Source: JABCYV01 sp963729325 (lineage in GTDB: Bacteria > Acidobacteriota > Terriglobia > Terriglobales > Acidobacteriaceae). Taken from it: a stretch of DNA of 64,000 nucleotides. This document shows, in pieces, positions 59,663 through 64,000 of the stretch; positions within the stretch are counted from its first letter, which is position 1, and each line of letters begins with the position of its first letter. The notes beneath the pieces were generated by a model. It did no database searches, was not told the origin of the DNA, and saw nothing but the letters and a program-made list of their open reading frames with translations. The stretch spans positions 1 to 64,000 of the forward strand of contig CAVSNS010000014.1 in the NCBI GenBank assembly GCA_963729325.1. The letters run 5' to 3'. The translations under genes were made by a program, and so were the position numbers.

Positions 59663-59716
59663 TATTCGCTTTTTATTCGCTTTTGGAATTCTGCTATTAA
59701 GGGGCCTGCTTGTCAA
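59663..59716 (-). promoter_or_regulatory. imuA promoter with 11-base tandem repeat operator
   Basis: On the minus strand TTGACA (59711-59716), a 17-base spacer and CAGAAT (59688-59693) form a sigma-70 promoter. Just downstream lies a perfect 11-base tandem repeat, AGCGAATA in each unit (59663-59673 and 59674-59684 on the plus strand). An 11-base spaced direct repeat is the geometry of the alphaproteobacterial LexA site (GTTC-N7-GTTC), so this is a candidate SOS operator. Confidence 0.55.
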
Positions 59717-59898
59717 GAGGCGGGAGAATTTTCACAATCTTTAAATCATTTCAGACATGGCTACCATTTGGGTGTGTGCTAGAGGCAGGACAAGAAAATG
59801 AAAGAGAAATGAATATGTTGTGATTGTGGCCCAGAAACGATGCCCGCCTCAAGCTGCGATCCATCAAGACGCTTTGTTATAATCACACCCGGCCCAGC

Positions 59899-59973
59899 GG
59901 CGCTATCGTCTAGGGGTTAGGACGGAAGATTCTCAATCTTCAAACCCGGGTTCGATTCCCGGTAGCGCTACCA
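59899..59973 (+). tRNA. tRNA-Glu(CTC), CCA encoded
   Basis: A 7-base-pair acceptor (GGCGCTA with TAGCGCT, first pair G-U), D arm with TAGGGGTTAGGA, anticodon stem GAAGA/TCTTC with loop TTCTCAA (anticodon CTC at 59932-59934), and T arm CCGGGTTCGATTCCCGG. Discriminator A at 59970, CCA at 59971-59973. Its 3' half is also the end of the opposing integrase gene. Confidence 0.95.
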
Positions 59974-60415
59974 ACCTTCTTTCAATCACTTGCCGCATTT
60001 CCTGACACGGTTGCTTCAGGCGACTGGCCACTTTTGTGGCCAGCTTTTGTCCAGCTTCCACAGGCGCGCCTAACAACTGGTTCCGCCGCTCGATTGCTTC
60101 CGTGATCTGCTTCACGTTGGAGTGGTTGTAGATGCGTGCGGTATTCACCGACCCATGCCCCATCGCATCCATCACCGCCATCACGTTGCCTGTGCCTTCC
60201 ATCGCATCTGTTGAGAAACGATGACGCGCACAGTACAGAACGACAGATTCGGGAATGCCCGCCAACCGCTTGGCTTCGAGCCATTGCTTTGAAACCTCGC
60301 GGCCAGTGATGTAGCCGGACTGGGCTCGCTTCGAGGGAAAGACTGCCGCAAGAAAACGAATCTGAATCCCTTGCCGCGTTGATCGTGCAAGTGATTGGTT
60401 TTGAATGAGATGGTC
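59933..60415 (-). pseudogene. Truncated tyrosine-recombinase integrase at tRNA-Glu
   Basis: About 160 codons encode the C-terminal catalytic part of a tyrosine integrase: FPSKRAQSGYITGREV, VLYCARHRFSTDAM (H-x-x-R), MDAMGHGSVNTARIYNHSN with the nucleophile tyrosine. The final residues ALPGIEPGFED are read from the antisense of the tRNA 3' half, the classic sign of an integrase whose attachment site is that tRNA. The N-terminal DNA-binding domain is absent and no start codon is evident, so it is a remnant. Confidence 0.8.
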
Positions 60416-60491
60416 GGCCCTAATAGACGATTTTAGAACTTTTCTGCTTTGTGGGTCCTACGGCGGATCCGAGAAATGCCCCGACGGGGCT

Positions 60492-61379
60492 CTATTGGGG
60501 CAGCGGCTTGTGATCGGGCGGAATCGCCCTAGCTTCTGAGGGCGTAAGGCGATCGCGGTCACAATATCCGTAGCCCCTCAGACAAGCCGCGTAATTCCGC
60601 TTGTGCTCCGCATCGGCCACGATCTTGGCTTGAGGTCGAGTTAGCTTGGTGTAGTCACAGGTTTCCTGGCCGTCCCGACAAGCGGAGAGATTGCGCAGGT
60701 GTTCTGCGACGGCGGTTTGCCCCGCTTCTGACGGAGTCAGTTTGGAGTGGTCGCACTCGTCCCAGCCATTCTCACAATTGTCCGCGTTGTGCTTGTTTTC
60801 TGCAGCCGTCACTTCCCTCGTTTCCGAAGGAGTCAGCTGGGAATAATCGCAGAATCCTGAGCCATCCTTGCAGTCGGATACGCTGAGCTGGTGCCTGGCT
60901 AGTTTCACTTCCGCGGCTTCCGACTGGGTCAGTTTGGTGTGATCGCAATCGCCCCCTCCGTCCCTGCAGTCGGCGATGTTGCGCCGGTGCTCTGCGACGG
61001 ACGAATCCCGCGCTTCGGACTGGGTCAGTTTGGATGGGTCGCAGGATTGCATCCCATCATTGCAATCGGACACATTGCGCCGATGATCGGCAACGGCTAG
61101 CGCCATTACTTCGGGTTCGGAGAGTTTCGAGTGGTCACAGGAATCGTAGCCGTTTCTGCAGTTTGCCACGTTACGTACATGGAGGGCGGAAGCCACGCCC
61201 GCCAATTGCAAGGGACTCAACTTGGACTGATCACAGGGCTCGCGACCAGCCTTGCAGGCCTCCAGATTTTGCCCGAGATCGTTCTGCGCCAGGTCGGCAG
61301 ATTGAGCAAATGCCAGAACAGGCCAAAGACTTAGGCAGGCTACTTGTGCCCAAAGACATTTCCGCAGACTATTTTTCAT
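60492..61379 (-). CDS. Secreted cysteine-rich protein with eight 32-residue repeats
   Basis: A 295-residue intact protein. A signal peptide (LWAQVACLSLWPVLAFAQ) precedes eight consecutive 32-residue units with the consensus RN-x3-C-x2-G-x3-CD-x-SKLT-x-SEA, then VAxAEH. Each unit has two cysteines in a C-x6-C pattern, so sixteen in all, suggesting one disulphide per unit in an oxidising compartment. I do not recognise the family. The D/N-rich turns recall calcium-binding loops, but the spacing does not match an EF-hand. It is the first gene after the integrase remnant. Confidence 0.75.
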   Translation of the reverse strand: MKNSLRKCLWAQVACLSLWPVLAFAQSADLAQNDLGQNLEACKAGREPCDQSKLSPLQLAGVASALHVRNVANCRNGYDSCDHSKLSEPEVMALAVADHRRNVSDCNDGMQSCDPSKLTQSEARDSSVAEHRRNIADCRDGGGDCDHTKLTQSEAAEVKLARHQLSVSDCKDGSGFCDYSQLTPSETREVTAAENKHNADNCENGWDECDHSKLTPSEAGQTAVAEHLRNLSACRDGQETCDYTKLTRPQAKIVADAEHKRNYAACLRGYGYCDRDRLTPSEARAIPPDHKPLPQ

Positions 61380-61513
61380 ATTTCTCCGTTCGTCGGACTA
61401 TAAATCAGGCCGATAACGAGAGTACGTCATCCAAAGTCTGTAGCGCGAACCGGAACCGGTACGCGGCTCCGGTCAGCCACAAGTCAGGCTCGCTGACTGC
61501 GTTCCCGATGCAG

Positions 61514-62239
61514 TTACTTCTTGTCTTCTCTAGCTTCTCTGGCTTCGGCAATCTTCGCCTGTTGGCCTGCGTTTGACACGGCCTTCAAGAACGCTTCCGC
61601 GCTTCTGGGAGTTGTTGCTTTGCCCGAAAGGATATTGCGGAAAGTCATGTGCTTACCGTAAATAGCGCGAGTCGAGTCGTTATCTTGCTCCACTACCGCA
61701 CCTTCCAGCGTCAAACCGGCAAACACGCCCTTGGAGCGCGAGTAGGTCAGCATCTCAGTGTTCATTTTCCAGTCAGTTCCGGCGGAAGCATGACGGCCTA
61801 CCGGGCCCGCCGCAACCGATCCTTCACCGGTGAGTTCAAACTTGCTGGAGAGCAAATGCTGGAAACCCTGGTCGTTCATCACCAGCATAACCAAGTCCAC
61901 GCCTTCGACTCCGATCTGCAATCCCCAGCTTCCACCGCCAACTGAGACGAATGCGGGCGCACTCCAGCCTTCAGCCGTACGGCAACTGGCCACACCGCGT
62001 CCGTGCTTGCCACCGAAAATGAAGCCACCTTTAATCAGGTCTGGCACGACGAGGATGCACTTTGCATTGCTCAGAACTTCTTCCGGGATGCCTTTGTCCG
62101 GTGTTGACATGATCGCGTGCAGAACTGCCACCGATTTCTGCATACGGTCTACCGTGTCTTCACGTGCCGAACCTGCCCATGCGTAAGTTCCAACCATGCC
62201 CATGACGCTCATCAACAGCAGTGACATTGTCTTTTTCAT
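61514..62239 (-). CDS. SYLF/YSC84-domain lipid-binding protein
   Basis: A 241-residue exported protein: signal peptide (LLLMSVMGMVGTYAWAG), then the SYLF domain with CILVVPDLIKGGFIFGGKHG, GVASCRTAEGWSAPAFVSV, GGSWGLQIGVEGVDLVMLVM and SRSKGVFAGLTLEG. Eukaryotic members bind phosphoinositides; the bacterial ones are periplasmic and their ligand is unknown. The length and motif order are normal. Confidence 0.93.
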   Translation of the reverse strand: MKKTMSLLLMSVMGMVGTYAWAGSAREDTVDRMQKSVAVLHAIMSTPDKGIPEEVLSNAKCILVVPDLIKGGFIFGGKHGRGVASCRTAEGWSAPAFVSVGGGSWGLQIGVEGVDLVMLVMNDQGFQHLLSSKFELTGEGSVAAGPVGRHASAGTDWKMNTEMLTYSRSKGVFAGLTLEGAVVEQDNDSTRAIYGKHMTFRNILSGKATTPRSAEAFLKAVSNAGQQAKIAEAREAREDKK

Positions 62240-62610
62240 GAATTGTTCCTTTCGGAGCTGCGGAACTAAGAGGAGAAGACTTCAGATGGCTGACTTAGTT
62301 CAGAGGACCTGAAAGAGAGAGAGGAAATGCTCGTCTCTAGCATTATGATCGCTGAGACCCCGCATAATAGCTGGTCTGAATTGCTCACTTCCATGGTGTT
62401 GTCGAAGGAGATGAGCCTAATCGCCAAAGCGCGCCGACTGGACGTTTTGTGACAATGTGAGCAATCCGGAACAGAATCGTGCGTGATCGCGTGTCATGGT
62501 TTAAGGGGTCGGAACTCGAGACGCGAGATCCTCCTCAGGGAGCACCGCGGCGCCTATCCTTTGGCGGAACAGTCTCCACCCAAAAGGGGAAAAGCAGCGA
62601 AGGTAAATCG
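62240..62610. other. Intergenic, no gene seen
   Basis: About 370 bases between the SYLF gene and the small zinc-ribbon gene. It contains the SYLF gene's leader (GGAAC near its start) and some unmatched GC-rich stretches. I see no convincing ORF, RNA or repeat; the ATG-like open stretch upstream of 62611 lacks homology. Confidence 0.6.
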
Positions 62611-62844
62611 ATGGAGCCCGTTCTTCCTCCTTTCCACAATCCTTTTCGCAGACGACTTGCCTTCTTCACCGATTTATTCACCAAGCTACTTGTTGCGCTC
62701 AAGCCAGGGCCCCGAGACTTCGGATCACAAAGGATGTGCCCGTTTTGCGGGTTGATTACTTCGCGATCCAAGCGACTCTGTTTGGAGTGCGGGAAGTCGC
62801 TAAGAGGAGTTCAACTGGGACGAAAAGATGCACGACAAGAGTGA
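62611..62844 (+). CDS. Small zinc-ribbon protein
   Basis: A 77-residue protein, start ATG at 62611 with GAAGG upstream. The N-terminus is basic and hydrophobic (FFTDLFTKLLVALKPG); the end is a four-cysteine zinc ribbon (MCPFCGLITSRSKRLCLECG). Function unknown; a membrane-associated adaptor is possible. Confidence 0.65.
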   Translation: MEPVLPPFHNPFRRRLAFFTDLFTKLLVALKPGPRDFGSQRMCPFCGLITSRSKRLCLECGKSLRGVQLGRKDARQE

Positions 62845-62972
62845 GCAATTGGGCACCGTAATAGCGATTGGGAATGAAGAAACTACCGAAAGTGGCATCG
62901 GTTAGGATCCCCGGGTCGAATGGTGACGAATTGAATTTTCGGGTCCTGCTCAAATGAGCGGAGGAGATATAC

Positions 62973-63119
62973 GTGCTTTGGACGATTTTCGTTGTGATTG
63001 TGATTCTGTGGCTTCTAGGTTTCAGCCTGCACGTGGCCGGCGGTCTGATCCACTTGCTGCTGGTAGTAGCGTTGGTGGTTTTGGTCATTAATCTGGTGAG
63101 CGGCCGCCGTGTCGTGTAA
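62973..63119 (+). CDS. Lmo0937-family small membrane protein
   Basis: A 48-residue protein with GTG start at 62973 and a strong GGAGGAGAT ribosome site. The sequence (LWTIFVVIVILWLLGFS, then HVAGGLIHLLLVVALVV, LVINLVSGRR) is the DUF5670/Lmo0937 pattern of two membrane helices. Such proteins are widespread and of unknown function, often stress-induced. Confidence 0.8.
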   Translation: MLWTIFVVIVILWLLGFSLHVAGGLIHLLLVVALVVLVINLVSGRRVV

Positions 63120-63224
63120 AGGCCGTCCCCTTTGAGAGGTTAGCAGGATTTCAAAGCGCACCGCGACTGCCCAACTTGGCTGGCGCCGACGTCCGCAAAT
63201 GCAATAAGGCAGCATGCTGATTTA

Positions 63225-63435
63225 TCACTGCTGCCGCTTGGGTGCGGCGGTTGCCACTCGCGCGTCAAAATCGAGGGTGGTAACGCTGTGCTCGCAGAAG
63301 GTGCATTTGAATGTGGTGCCGCCATTCATCGGTTTGGTTGTGTAATATCTCACACCTTCATTGTAGTCCTTACTACCTGTAAGGGCTTTGGGCGATAGGT
63401 GCGCAACCTTAGGGCAGGAAACGTTGTCGCTAGCG
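63225..63435 (-). CDS. Possible small zinc-binding ORF without clear start
   Basis: An open frame reading CPKVAHLSPKALTGSKDYNE, then GGTTFKCTFCEHSVTTLDF and a basic tail ending KRQQ. The CxxC of CTFC with SCP and H residues suggests a treble-clef-like fold. No ATG or GTG with a ribosome site begins it; the frame stays open upstream to about 63490. It could be a gene fragment. Confidence 0.4.
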
Positions 63436-63498
63436 AGGACTCCGGACTGGCGTGAAAATCGATACGCTTGAAAGCCACCGGCAGGACCTTACGGACGC

Positions 63499-63905
63499 TC
63501 AGGCGGTGATTCTTGGTCTTTCTGGGAACCCAGACGGGTGTCCATCGCAGATTCGGGCAATCACCGGCAACAAGCGGCTTGGGGCTTCGTTCTTGGAAAC
63601 GAAGGCATCCACCACCTTCAATGCGTGTTCTGGAATCTCCTCGTCACTGGAAACCATGACTATTGGAATTTGTGGTTTGAGACGCTTTATTTCAGTGGCA
63701 ACCTCATGCCCATTCATTTCGGGCATGTGGTAGTCGACGATCACGGCAGCAAGCGCGCAGACTGCTGCGATTTGTAGGCCCTGTCGAGCAGAGGTGGCAG
63801 AGACCACTGCATATCCGCGTCTTCGAGCAGCGCTCTTTGGTAACCTAGCATGCCGTCATCATCATCAATGCACAGAATGGTTTTGCGTTCCGGGTAATTG
63901 GGCAT
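63499..63905 (-). CDS. Single-domain response regulator (frameshifted)
   Basis: An approximately 134-residue CheY-like receiver: acidic pocket ILCIDDDDGM, phosphoacceptor in AVIVDYHMPEMNG, switch region VMVSSDE and lysine in FVSKNEA. ATG at 63905 with GGGGAG upstream. The frame shifts near 63800 (EDA|..VSATSARQGLQ). No output domain, so it probably acts through protein contact or phosphotransfer; no kinase is in the window. Confidence 0.85.
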
Positions 63906-64000
63906 AATTTGGTCTCCCCGTATCTGCATGATCGATCATGCACACTGGCAAAGAATGGTCAATTGGGAACACTTTTCGCGTTCGTTGTTGTCCGGGTTGA

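Noticed and set aside
60492..61379. EF-hand calcium-binding protein
   Set aside because: The acidic loop is one residue short of the EF-hand spacing and lacks the central glycine, so the resemblance is not enough.
63452..63733. Plus-strand open frame opposite the response regulator
   Set aside because: It is antisense to a conserved receiver domain and shows no protein-like pattern.

Overview
The window looks like chromosomal DNA of an acidobacterium (Acidobacteriota, Terriglobia-like), moderately GC-rich. The evidence is a VWFA-related protein of the acidobacterial type, a secreted S55 (SpoIVB-like) peptidase, several lineage-typical secreted proteins of unknown function, a LolCD-type transporter, an ImuA-ImuB-DnaE2 mutasome, and many short dispersed palindromic repeats of the kind that litter these genomes. 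Most genes are housekeeping or envelope genes. The one clearly mobile junction is tRNA-Glu(CTC) with an integrase remnant at about 59.9-60.4 kb.

Layout. 0-5 kb: a GT39-like glycosyltransferase (cut by the left edge) diverges from a very large GH18/deacetylase/GT2 fusion that probably makes, deacetylates and trims an exopolysaccharide; then proline catabolism (pruA). 6.5-9 kb: a VOC/AHSA1/ArsR operon with a clear operator, and a PilZ plus degenerate-receiver regulator pair. 9-16 kb: HtrA-like protease, DUF2207/LemA pair, secreted protein, LigD (phosphoesterase-ligase). 16-23 kb: Nudix hydrolase, a compact independent transcription unit carrying an 18-codon ORF with a near-perfect Shine-Dalgarno and a matching anti-Shine-Dalgarno, two paralogous anchored proteins, UbiX, ChaN-like protein, LarB, PPOX, BON protein. 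23-31 kb: two MarR regulators, DoxX, PurB, CLC transporter, a secreted protein flanked by two 119-bp repeats, a STAS protein, a trypsin-like protease. 31-38 kb: ClpC, LolD, LolC (with a duplicated 5' end), an ICMT-like methyltransferase, an MFS exporter. 38-44 kb: a secreted beta-propeller, S55 peptidase, VWA protein, ZIP transporter. 45-53 kb: YchF, DUF4149, MoxR, HtpX, and a cytochrome c maturation operon (ccmF-ccmH and two companions). 53-59.7 kb: DUF2934 and the SOS-mutagenesis cassette imuA-imuB-dnaE2. 59.9-64 kb: tRNA-Glu, integrase remnant, an eight-repeat cysteine-rich secreted protein, SYLF protein, small zinc-ribbon and membrane proteins, and a single-domain response regulator.

A quality warning matters for every entry. 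About thirty otherwise intact, conserved genes need a single-base correction to read through (for example clpC, ccmF, ychF, htpX, lolC, dnaE2). Many of the shifts fall in short G/C or A runs. This is far more likely consensus or assembly error than mass pseudogenisation, so these loci are annotated as single CDSs spanning the shifts, with approximate shift positions given.

Co-operating groups: the transcriptionally coupled ArsR-AHSA1-VOC set; PilZ with its adjacent regulator; LemA with DUF2207; LolC with LolD; CcmF, CcmH, a CcmI-like stub and a carboxypeptidase-regulatory-like protein; and ImuA-ImuB-DnaE2 under one promoter with an 11-bp tandem operator-like repeat.
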